A stretch of 64,000 nt of DNA from Thermoplasmataceae archaeon (GTDB lineage: Archaea > Thermoplasmatota > Thermoplasmata > Thermoplasmatales > Thermoplasmataceae): positions 62,001 through 126,000 of the forward strand of contig JAVYSB010000004.1 of NCBI GenBank assembly GCA_038729425.1, in the 5' to 3' direction. Of this stretch, positions 18,387 to 25,649 are shown piece after piece. The position numbers and the translations under genes were made by a program. The notes under the pieces are model-generated. The model ran no database searches. It was not told the DNA's origin and was given only the letters and a program-made list of their open reading frames with translations. Position 1 is the stretch's first letter; the number at the start of each line of letters is the position of its first letter.

Positions 18387-18531
18387 TATCACACTTTTAA
18401 ACAAGAAAATAGGTCTTTATACTGCTGCTGCACTATTTCTACAGCCATAAAACGGCTCTTCAGTCTTACTTTACAGGTGAAGAGCAACGTGTATATTTTC
18501 ACATTGTATTGATAATTGGGGGCGACTAGAG

Positions 18532-18627
18532 TTGGACAGAACCTTGTTGCTGTATGGAATAGCGATGGTCGTAATTGCAGTAGTGGTGGCGGTGATAGCC
18601 GGAACAGCTAGCCCGAGTCCAGTGTGA
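18532..18627 (+). CDS. 31-residue single-span membrane microprotein
   Basis: A TTG at 18532 opens a 31-codon frame: a short N-terminus with one Asp and one Arg (MDRTLLLYG), about 17 consecutive hydrophobic residues (IAMVVIAVVVAVIAG), and a short tail TASPSPV. The composition is that of a single transmembrane helix. A TATA-like tgtatatttt is near 18490-18499, and gggggcga about 8-15 bases before the TTG may be an imperfect SD. It could be a small subunit of a membrane complex, but no neighbour tells which. Confidence 0.45.
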   Translation: MDRTLLLYGIAMVVIAVVVAVIAGTASPSPV

Positions 18628-19027
18628 AGCGTGAATTTCCGGCAACAAAGCAAATAATGGAGTAATTTTTACCATTTCATTTTTTTTGAGGGCACCATGT
18701 GAGGTAGATGTACAATATTTTCCATTTATCTGCATAAATTAAGTATAAGCGGTCATTTTCATGGCCTCCTTTGGAACGAAAAGTGAAGGGTCAGGAAATA
18801 ACATTAGAAGGATTACATCAAGGCCAAATGGAAGACTTAGCGCTCATATATTCACTGCACCTTTAGTTCAATTCACCTTCTAACTCTTGCACATGTATGC
18901 TTCGACGCTTGAATGCTGTCACACGAACGCCATAATTGGTTTCATCATATACTGTTTAGCTAATGTTGTACCGGGGGGAAAATCGCTCTCCGAACGGTGC
19001 CCAGAGAAATCATATCAACGATAATAT
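18628..19027. other. Noncoding or uncertain stretch between microprotein and MscS gene
   Basis: About 400 bases without a clear gene. One candidate is a 40-codon frame from ATG 18761 to 18883 (MASFGTKSEGSGNN and on) with TATA-like aattaagtataa about 20 bases before it, as for a leaderless mRNA; its composition is not convincing. On the other strand aaggaggcc precedes ATG for a 7-codon frame only. An oligo-T run at about 18680-18688 may be a terminator. Confidence 0.4.
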
Positions 19028-20194
19028 CTAATCCTTTACTCCGGTGTCATTCTTCAATTTCAGGTACGCCTCTTCATAAGACGAATTGACTACGTGCGTC
19101 ACAACATCATATGAAGCTCCCGAGATCGTATTGAATTTCACGTTTATCGTGTTTAGGGTCGAATTTTTATTGTAAAAGTAAGAGTGAAAACTGGATATGC
19201 CAGCTTCCGTAATTCTTGTATTCAAAATTGCGTCTCCTTTGCTTATTATGTTTAGAACAGGTACGTCAACAGGAAACCCCAGGAGAATATTGCTTCCCTG
19301 CGGAGTTCTGAACTTCATTTCCCAGTAAGCCTCATCAAATGCTGTGTTGATCATGTCGACTATCCTGTTGTATTCCATTAACCTCGTAAACGTAAAGATT
19401 GATTTTATTGTATTAGAGTTGAAGGCTTTTCCAAAGAAATACAACTCTATACTTGTTACACCTAGAGCTCCTTTCCTAAGTTCCATTGCAGCAGAAGCAA
19501 TTTCAATTATACCTCTTATCTGGCTGTCAACTGGCAGGGCAATCTGAAGTGAGGCCCTGATGACGGCACCGGACCCAAGATTGGTGAACTGGGTCTGACC
19601 GAGAAGTGCAGTACTCGGCAACTCTGTAACATTCCCGTCGACGGTCATTACTTGCACAGTCAATAGTTTTATATCAACAACTTCACCAAGCACGGGGTTA
19701 TTAAACATCCAGGAGTATATTGCCAACTTGTCTTTCGGCTTCACAAGCCCTGCGGACGCAAGCAAAAGACCGGTGAGAAGGTTTGAGACAGTATTTTGGA
19801 GTGCAAATGAAAGTATCAGACCACCAACAGTACCTCCTATCAGGGCTCCTGTCAGACTTACGCCAATATATCCCAGAAATGAGGCTATAGCTCCACCGTA
19901 TACCAGAGCACGCATAATCGTGTAAAGTCCGTGATAGTTCCTTCCCTGCGAGCGATTGGTGGCCCTCTCTATCATCTTCCGTATGACGCGAAGAATTACG
20001 TAAGAAAGGGCGAATATGACAATTGCGCCAAGAGCATCTCTGAGATATCGGTCGTACCCAACAAGTACGGGAAAAGATTTTTCAAGAACCGGCAGGAGGT
20101 AAAATTGGAAAATCGCTACAATTAAAATGCCCAACAAGAAGGCTATGAAGATCTTTAGCTTTCCCGCTGTTCCTTCTCTAACTTTTTCTGCCAA
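19028..20194 (-). CDS. Mechanosensitive ion channel, MscS family
   Basis: 388 residues. The N-terminus has two or three membrane helices. The pore-lining helix is recognisable by its Gly/Ala-rich run (LTGALIGGTVGGLILSFALQ) followed by NTVSNLLTGLLL, and the beta domain that follows contains GEVVDIKLLTVQVMTVDG and ELPSTALLG, all typical of MscS. The channel opens on membrane tension to release osmolytes. The gene is monocistronic with an AT-rich upstream region. Confidence 0.92.
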   Translation of the reverse strand: MAEKVREGTAGKLKIFIAFLLGILIVAIFQFYLLPVLEKSFPVLVGYDRYLRDALGAIVIFALSYVILRVIRKMIERATNRSQGRNYHGLYTIMRALVYGGAIASFLGYIGVSLTGALIGGTVGGLILSFALQNTVSNLLTGLLLASAGLVKPKDKLAIYSWMFNNPVLGEVVDIKLLTVQVMTVDGNVTELPSTALLGQTQFTNLGSGAVIRASLQIALPVDSQIRGIIEIASAAMELRKGALGVTSIELYFFGKAFNSNTIKSIFTFTRLMEYNRIVDMINTAFDEAYWEMKFRTPQGSNILLGFPVDVPVLNIISKGDAILNTRITEAGISSFHSYFYNKNSTLNTINVKFNTISGASYDVVTHVVNSSYEEAYLKLKNDTGVKD

Positions 20195-20695
20195 TAGGGA
20201 AGTATGTTATCCTTTTTTTATAAACTTTGCGTCCGGCCATCATATACGCAGACGATGGTACATATAGAATCATTCAACAGGACTACAGCATTCCACACAT
20301 AACTTATCTGGTCATTTGATCATAAAAGTTAATGCGTAGCTACACTTCCGGCACCTTTCCATTCATACACATAAATTGCCATGAGTCAATGAGTGAATCA
20401 GTTGGTCATCGATAGAAATGGACTGGCGTGAGTTCTCACCTTCAAGGGGCTAAAGAACTTAGACCCTGTTTCCTAAGTGGCTCTACAGAATGTGTGGTTT
20501 GTGGATGATTCGGCAAATGACGGTTACAACGTGGGATTATAAGAGAATATTTACACCATGAAATTGTGGCCACAATCAAGTTACAAAGATCGACAGGGAT
20601 TGAAATGTCTGTTCTGGTGACTGGAATACATCAATTGATGCACAATGTGAATGATTCCAGTGTAAATAATATATAAACTGGAGATATTAATACCC
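20195..20695. other. Left boundary of the accessory island; tRNA-Ala 3'-end repeat and leaderless promoter
   Basis: About 500 bases without a gene. ATGGACTGGCG at 20418-20428 is identical to 23786-23796, where it covers the 3' end of tRNA-Ala, and the bases after it (gtgagttctcacc) form a short hairpin where the tRNA has its T-arm. This looks like a decayed attachment-site copy. Near the right end, ataatatataaac (20665-20677) is a TATA box about 26 bases before the ATG at 20696, as for a leaderless mRNA. Confidence 0.5.
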
Positions 20696-21515
20696 ATGTC
20701 ACAAACACAGCCTGAGCTGGTTACCGATTATGCAGAATTTGTCGATTTTAGAACTCAGGCTCAAGAAGACCACTCTGTTGAATTAAAGAATCGAAGTTGG
20801 TTATGCTCCACTAGTGTACTTTTAGTTGCTTATTTGAAGACTAAATACAAATGCGAAGTAACCAGCACTGGTCAGAGCAACGCAAAAGGATATTATGATC
20901 AAATGACACAAGATCCAATGTGGTGGAAGAAAGAAATCATTCAGATGTCGAATGCCAGAAGTTCTTACCTTCCTTTTTCAGAACTGCCCCAAGAAGAAAC
21001 AGAATTCAAGACTTTATTCGCAAAAGTAAGTAAATTGATAGAATCCCATACGCCAGTTGGCGGAGAAAATGCTTTTAAATACGTCTTGAGCGAGTTAACT
21101 GATAACATATGCCAGCATTCTAAATTTAAAAAGTCGTTTATGATGTGCCAAGCTTATAGGAAGAAAGGATACGTTGAGCTTTCGTTCATTGATGATGGCA
21201 TTTCAATACCAGGTAATTTTGAAGAGCACAGTATAGGGTTTGAAGGAGACTGGAATGCCATATCAATGGCAGTTAGTGGGCAATCTACAAAAGATAATTA
21301 TGAGAGGGGTAGGGCTCAAAAGTTCACTTCAGATATACTGTGAAGGAACTGGAGCAGAAGCGATGATAGTGTCAAGAAATGGCGTCTATTACAAAAAGTC
21401 TGAAGAAACGCAACTATATCGACTCAACGACCAGCAAAGATTTCAGGGGACGTTAATTAGCATTAGAATACCTATGAAAACTAGCAATATTGAAATTTAC
21501 AAATACACGAGCTAA
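20696..21515 (+). pseudogene. Histidine-kinase-type ATPase (HATPase), frameshifted near 21307
   Basis: Two overlapping frames together make one protein of about 273 residues. The first (20696-21343) carries the N-box SELTDNICQHS and the G1-like box FIDDGISIPGNF. The second frame continues from about 21310 with VGLKSSLQIYCEGTGAEAMIV, the G2-like glycine box and the last strands, ending ISIRIP. The junction is in gagaggggtagggctc. Loss of two bases (for example GGT-TAT-GGG becoming GGT-A-GGG) or one extra base explains it. The N-terminal 120 residues are a helical extension. A STAS-like partner follows. The start ATG is leaderless. The gene may be dead, recoded, or misassembled. Confidence 0.75.
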
Positions 21516-21580
21516 TAATAAACATCATAATGTTCATAATAAAATGCAATAGTTTTAATCGCCAGAAAAATTAACTACTT

Positions 21581-21886
21581 ATGGAAGTGAAAGTTTCAGG
21601 GTTATTAGGTATGCGGGATTTGGCATTGCGATCTTGGGCCGACGAGCTTTTCAAACTGTTAATGGCTAAGAAGGATTCTCAGTTCGTTCTTGATTTCTCG
21701 GATATAGAGTTCATGAGTAGATCTTTTGCTCATGAGTACTTAAAGGAAAAACACGTGTTTCCTAAGCCCATTATTGAGAAGAACATTGCACCGGCAGTGA
21801 AACAAATGTTTGATTTAGCTTCTCAGTTCCCGAAGAAAAAAGATGTGAAGATTGATAGGCACATCACTGTAAATAATTTACTATAG
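21581..21886 (+). CDS. STAS-like protein, DUF4325 family
   Basis: 101 residues. The core SQFVLDFSDIEFMSRSFAHEYLKEK corresponds to the strand, conserved Asp/Ser region and helix of STAS-like DUF4325 proteins, which usually neighbour a HATPase gene as here. By analogy with SpoIIAA/SpoIIAB the two could bind and regulate each other. TATA-like agttttaatc near 21550-21559 lies about 27 bases before the ATG, so it has its own leaderless promoter. Base composition is AT-richer than in the core genes around it. Its target in an archaeon without sigma factors is unknown. Confidence 0.72.
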   Translation: MEVKVSGLLGMRDLALRSWADELFKLLMAKKDSQFVLDFSDIEFMSRSFAHEYLKEKHVFPKPIIEKNIAPAVKQMFDLASQFPKKKDVKIDRHITVNNLL

Positions 21887-22006
21887 AGGATTTCTAAAAC
21901 CTTTCTTTTGTTGAAAAATTCTTACTTGATTGTTTTTCACTGACTCAGATAAATACCCTTTTTTGATTATGGACCGGGATATTAAAAAACGTTATCTTCT
22001 GGGTTA

Positions 22007-22213
22007 TCAGAAATCCTCATAACTGGTATACCCCTTAGCAACCTCCAAATTCCAGTTAAATGAGCTTGAAAGACTCTTTACATACTCGAAAGTACAAGAC
22101 AAACCTCCTCCCGTATTGATATAGACAATCCCTTCTAACCTTTATATAGCTTGCATTTCAAGAGTATCACGAGTGCTCTCGTTACCGCCTGAAAATGACG
22201 CCCATCCTTTCAT
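22007..22213 (-). pseudogene. Fragment of a PAPS-reductase-like PP-loop protein with internal stop
   Basis: Reading from ATG 22213 gives GWASFSGGNESTRDTLEMQAI, which matches the PP-loop SGGKDST of PAPS reductase/adenosine nucleotide hydrolases. After an in-frame TAA the same frame continues RLEGIVYINTGGG, then TFEYVKSLSSSFNWNLEV, ending with TGA at 22007. This is the second strand and helix of the same fold. The frame is preserved across the stop, as expected from a single nonsense change (AAA to TAA). Only about the first 70 residues of the domain remain, so this is a truncated, inactive remnant. Confidence 0.6.
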
Positions 22214-22660
22214 ATTAAATAAATCAAATTCAGAGGTAATTTTATGAGCAAATCATGAAGATGTATCAAATTTTCCTTGATGCAGGGAAATTTGTATTGG
22301 AATACTTACATATTTTTTTTTAACAATGCGCATTATAGAGTTATGCATAATGATAGATGCGTACTTTGCAATTATAGGATAACGAACCAGGACAAACGCC
22401 ATTTCCAGTGTCAAACTCGCCGTCCTACATTTGGAACGGAAACCAGATTGTGAGCCAGATCGTTCAAACTGCTATGGGTCCTTTTGGCCACTTGCCGATA
22501 CGTGCGTTACGTCGAGTATTTTTTTCTCTAACTATGACCGGATATGGCAATAACCCTATAGAACAGGTTTCCGGCATAGGCAAGTTGGATAAATAGGCTC
22601 TTTTTCTCATTTTTTATTTCCTTGAATAGTTATAGGTAATATTGGAACTTAGCCGAAGAT
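22214..22660. other. AT-rich gap of the island with two doubtful short frames
   Basis: Two plus-strand frames overlap here. One begins at ATG 22343 and encodes 36 residues with CVLC near the start and a later His and Cys (HFQC), like a tiny zinc finger. The other, about 22408-22596, encodes 62 residues that resemble no family I know. Neither has a clear SD, and they exclude each other over part of their length. An oligo-T run at about 22312-22322 could be a terminator. I do not support either as a gene. Confidence 0.35.
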
Positions 22661-22867
22661 ATGAACAACAGAGGCGAATCCCTCTTACTGCCTGATGACC
22701 TTGCGGTCCAGAAGGCAAGGAAGCTGGGATACAACAAGGGATGGAACGACAGGAAGTTCCAGGACATGAACATTATAGAAGATGCGCTAAGAGAAAGCAG
22801 AGACTTCCAGGAGTTCTCGAGACTGCTCAGGGAAAAGATAGCGGAACTGGACAGGAACGTGGGATAG
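22661..22867 (+). CDS. Small acidic helical protein, first of a paralogous pair
   Basis: 68 codons starting at ATG 22661. After a short N-terminus (NNRGESLLLPDD) the protein is helical and highly charged: KARKLGYNKGWNDRKF, then EDALRESRDFQEFSRLLREK. Its stop TAG overlaps the GTG start of the next gene by one base, so translation is coupled. The two proteins share the same plan, a Gly/Tyr/Asp segment, then a helix with ALRES or ALEET, then ExxxxLxE, and appear to be old duplicates. Function unknown; it lies inside the tRNA-linked island. Confidence 0.62.
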   Translation: MNNRGESLLLPDDLAVQKARKLGYNKGWNDRKFQDMNIIEDALRESRDFQEFSRLLREKIAELDRNVG

Positions 22868-23076
22868 TGGCAAAGAGGAATCCATTCACAAAGGAATACT
22901 ATACAGGCAGGAAGGACCAATATGACCTTGATTATGCAATCTTCCGAAAGGCATTGGAGGAGACGCAATCCTGGGAGGAACTGATTAAGTTCCTTGAAGA
23001 GAGGTTCGATTACGTCATATCAAAGATTGCAGACCAGAATGCCATGGAACTTATGGAAGAGTTGGAACTAATCTGA
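22867..23076 (+). CDS. Small acidic helical protein, second of a paralogous pair
   Basis: 69 codons from GTG 22867 (MAKRNPFTKEYYTGRKDQYD). A longer frame opens at 22741 but lies over the first gene and has non-coding composition, so GTG is preferred. The helical part DYAIFRKALEETQSWEELIKF parallels residues 35-55 of the first protein. It overlaps the last 9 bases of the convergent winged-helix pseudogene. Toxin-antitoxin or anti-restriction roles are conceivable for such tiny island proteins, but nothing in the sequence shows this. Confidence 0.62.
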   Translation: MAKRNPFTKEYYTGRKDQYDLDYAIFRKALEETQSWEELIKFLEERFDYVISKIADQNAMELMEELELI

Positions 23077-23350
23077 TAAGATCAGTTCTGCCATTTCATT
23101 TATCTTTTCTGAGAATTTTTTACCCTTATCTGTCAGAGATACCAGGTTCCGAGCAGGATATGATGCATTATCTATTCTGGCATTCACCAATCTTAATCCT
23201 CTGGCCTTTTCTATGCTGGAATAGAGCTGGTGCACAGGTATATCGGTTTCAGCTAGTATTGAGGTGAGAGGCTTTTTTCCCTTCCCTGGAAAGAAATACA
23301 ATCAGCCTGAGGAATCCTGACTGCTTCTCTATGACCTTAATTGGATCCAC
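23068..23350 (-). pseudogene. Winged-helix regulator, frameshifted in an A6 run
   Basis: From GTG 23350 the frame reads MDPIKVIEKQSGFLRLIVFLSREGKK; then the sequence ggg-aaaaaa-gcc changes frame, and the rest (PLTSILAETDIPVHQLYSSIE, later YPARNLVSLTDKGKKFSEKI) is in the next frame down to 23068. Joined, this is a normal winged helix of about 94 residues like MarR or ArsR type regulators. One extra A in the run (six instead of five, near 23275) accounts for the shift. It may be dead, or rescued by slippage on the A run, or a sequencing error. Confidence 0.62.
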
Positions 23351-23437
23351 CATTCATCATGATCGGTGAGTGCTGATAGTTTTCCATTATGCAACCAGAA
23401 ACCATTTAAGCTGAAAATGACCGCGTAAACGGCAATA

Positions 23438-23805
23438 ATGAAATCACTGTTCAGATACTATGGCGGAAGTTCAACCAGCTGAGGGATATACTTGCAATCA
23501 TGGAGGATCACCTGGATGCATTCGATGTTATCGTGGACGTATTCGGCGGTTCAGGGAAGGTTCTTCTTAACGTTCTCGATGATTGGAAAAAGGGGAAGAT
23601 CTACAATGACCTGGATGACAACCTCTACATTACATTCAAGGTTCTCCAGGATACAAAGAAAAGGTTGGCGTTAACCAGAAAGCTCAGGCTGGCATTTGCA
23701 CATGAAAAGGCATTCATTGAGATGCGGATGAAGAAAGTCAAATTTTTTCTGAGGTTCAAATCCGTTGAACCATGCAGAATTGCCGATGGACTGGCGGGGA
23801 TTTGA
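23438..23805 (+). pseudogene. DNA adenine methylase (D12 class), frameshifted and truncated
   Basis: From ATG 23438 the frame gives MKSLFRYYGG. One missing base in ggcgg-aag then shifts the reading to KFNQLRDILAIMEDHLDAFD, followed by VDVFGGSGKVLLNV and KIYNDLDDNLYITFKVLQD. These match the N-terminal third of Dam-type N6-adenine methyltransferases: the PGGK SAM-binding motif (here YGGK once repaired) and FGGSG. The catalytic DPPY region is absent, because the homology ends just before tRNA-Ala at 23787. The last residues of the open frame run into the tRNA gene. A clear remnant at the edge of the island. Confidence 0.7.
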
Positions 23806-23858
23806 ACCCCGGGCCTCTTCCATGCCAAGGAAGCGATCTACCTCTGATCTACCAGCCC
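23787..23858 (-). tRNA. tRNA-Ala (anticodon GGC)
   Basis: 72 bases fold as a normal tRNA: acceptor GGGCTGG/CCAGTCC with the G3-U70 pair that marks tRNA-Ala, D-stem GATC/GATC, anticodon stem CTTCC/GGAAG with loop TTGGCAT (anticodon GGC), five-base variable loop, T-stem CGGGG/CCCCG with loop TTCAAAT, and discriminator A. No CCA is encoded. TATA-like ttttaaag lies about 35-40 bases upstream (near 23889-23896). Its 3' end faces the decayed island and is repeated in part at 20418, so it is probably the integration site. Confidence 0.96.
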
Positions 23859-24142
23859 GAATGAATTAAGGACGGATTGGGAGGATGCTTTAAAATTTTG
23901 TCTTTTTGTTCTCATTTCCCCTGCAAAGTAGTAATTTGTTAGATAGTTTGTGTACTATCCATCGGTGGTGTTTCTACAATTACTAAATGATTAAGTGGAT
24001 CGTTAAAAATTCAGATACGGCCCATAAATTATGCATTACGATGAAAGACATATCGGGACGTTCCCGTTTCGCAGTGAGGACATACATTAAATCCTTATAT
24101 CGTGCAAAAGACTTATTTATAGCGATCGGGTGAAGTCTTATC

Positions 24143-25642
24143 TTGGATGAGACAAAGATAACGAGCCAGAACAGTGAAGACTCAAGGCAAATTATAGAGG
24201 ATCATTACGATATAGTCCCGCAGTTTGTATATGTAGATATTATTAGAGAGGCTGCCGGAGAGCTTCTGTATTCTATAAACGAACCCGAAGTATCGACTGA
24301 ACTTAAACAGTTCATAGATAGAATGTATAGCAATATGAGGAACGTGGTTCTGGGAAAATCCAGGGCAGGAAATGGGAAAAATAAAGGCACGGAAGCCTTC
24401 GAAGACTACCTGAAACTCTATGAACCACTTATGGACGGTGAGACAAAAAAGAGGGTCTTGTATTATTTTAAAAGAGACAACGACGGGTATGGCGCTATCG
24501 ACCCCATCGTAATGGACGGCAACATAGAAGATATATCGTGTGACGGTGTAAATATCCCTATATTCGTGTACCACAGAAAGTATGGTACAATGAGGACTAA
24601 CGTTATCTTCCGGGATGCAGAGTCCCTAAACTCTTTTATTGTAAAGTTATCCAGCCTCTGCGGGCGAAGTATCTCTATTAACGACCCGATTCTAGACGGC
24701 ACATCGCCGGATGGGCACAGGATACAGGCCATTTACGGTTCAGAAATCTCGCCAAGAGGATCCGCATTCACCTTCAGGCTCTTCAGAAAGAATCCATTTA
24801 CCATAGCAGATCTTATCAGAAGTGGAACTATAAGCCCGGAAATGGCTGTTTACTTCTGGTATATGGTGGAGAGTAGGTCCTCTGGAATCGCTGTAGGGCC
24901 ACCAGCTGTAGGAAAAACTTCTCTCCTTAATGCTATATTGGCATTCGTTCCCGAGAATTCCAAAGTATTCAGTATTGAAGAAACACGCGAACTCAACTTT
25001 ATGCATGATAACTGGATTGCAACTGTAGTGAGGGAGGGACAGGTTGAAACTGGATTTGGCATGGAGAATCTGCCTAAGATCGACACTTTCGACTTGGTAA
25101 GGGCAGCTATGCGCCAGAGGCCAACATATTTAGTCGTGGGAGAGGTTAGGGGAGACGAAACTTTCTCGCTCTTTCAGGCAATGTCAACTGGCCATACAGT
25201 TTATTCAACTCTACATGCAGATTCAATGGAAACGCTTATAAATAGGCTGGAAAGCGAACCGATAAATGTTCCAAGAATACTCACTGTGTACTTGAATACA
25301 GTTATAATCGTTAAGTTTGTTAGAATCAACAACAAATTGGTAAGAAGAGTCACGGAAATTGACGAAATAGAAGGAACGGAAGAAGTTGGAAATGGCATTG
25401 TTTACAATAAGATTTTTGAATATGATCCGGTTGCCAATAAGCATCGCCTAAACGGGCAGAGTAAAATATTTGAAAAGTTCAAAGTTATGAGTCGTTTATC
25501 CGACAATGAATTCAGCATGGATTTTAGGGCAAGGTTAAATTTCCTGACAGATCTATCAACATCAGAACATAACGATCTATCCGGCATCATTGATAAGATT
25601 CGCAAGTTTAATCTTAGGCAAAGTGGACAGTGGGGGGCTTGA
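24143..25642 (+). CDS. Type IV pilus/Tad-like secretion ATPase (copy 1)
   Basis: 499 residues, GspE/VirB11/TadA superfamily. Walker A is VGPPAVGKTSLL (about 251-262), Walker B region is YLVVGEVRGDE (about 330), and the His-box STGHTVYSTLHAD follows. The N-terminal 200 residues form the two-part N domain (NIEDISCDGVNIPIFVYHRKYG). It provides energy for assembly of pilin-like fibres or secretion. The start is TTG 24143; acttatttata at 24110-24120 serves as TATA, which places the transcript start near the codon. It is first in a compact four-gene module, and its paralogue of equal length is at 27422. Confidence 0.93.
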   Translation: MDETKITSQNSEDSRQIIEDHYDIVPQFVYVDIIREAAGELLYSINEPEVSTELKQFIDRMYSNMRNVVLGKSRAGNGKNKGTEAFEDYLKLYEPLMDGETKKRVLYYFKRDNDGYGAIDPIVMDGNIEDISCDGVNIPIFVYHRKYGTMRTNVIFRDAESLNSFIVKLSSLCGRSISINDPILDGTSPDGHRIQAIYGSEISPRGSAFTFRLFRKNPFTIADLIRSGTISPEMAVYFWYMVESRSSGIAVGPPAVGKTSLLNAILAFVPENSKVFSIEETRELNFMHDNWIATVVREGQVETGFGMENLPKIDTFDLVRAAMRQRPTYLVVGEVRGDETFSLFQAMSTGHTVYSTLHADSMETLINRLESEPINVPRILTVYLNTVIIVKFVRINNKLVRRVTEIDEIEGTEEVGNGIVYNKIFEYDPVANKHRLNGQSKIFEKFKVMSRLSDNEFSMDFRARLNFLTDLSTSEHNDLSGIIDKIRKFNLRQSGQWGA

Positions 25643-25649
25643 TACGGTA

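Noticed and set aside
18761-18883. 40-codon leaderless frame after TATA-like sequence
   Set aside because: Composition (many Arg, Ser, Asn, Gly without pattern) is not convincing and no homologue comes to mind.
20418-20470. Hairpin gtgag-tt-ctcac as end of an IS200/IS605 element
   Set aside because: No transposase or TnpB remnant near it, and the tRNA-end repeat at the same place explains the sequence better.
22408-22596. 62-codon frame in the island gap
   Set aside because: No SD or clear promoter, no family likeness, and it overlaps another short frame with similar merit. Left as uncertain.
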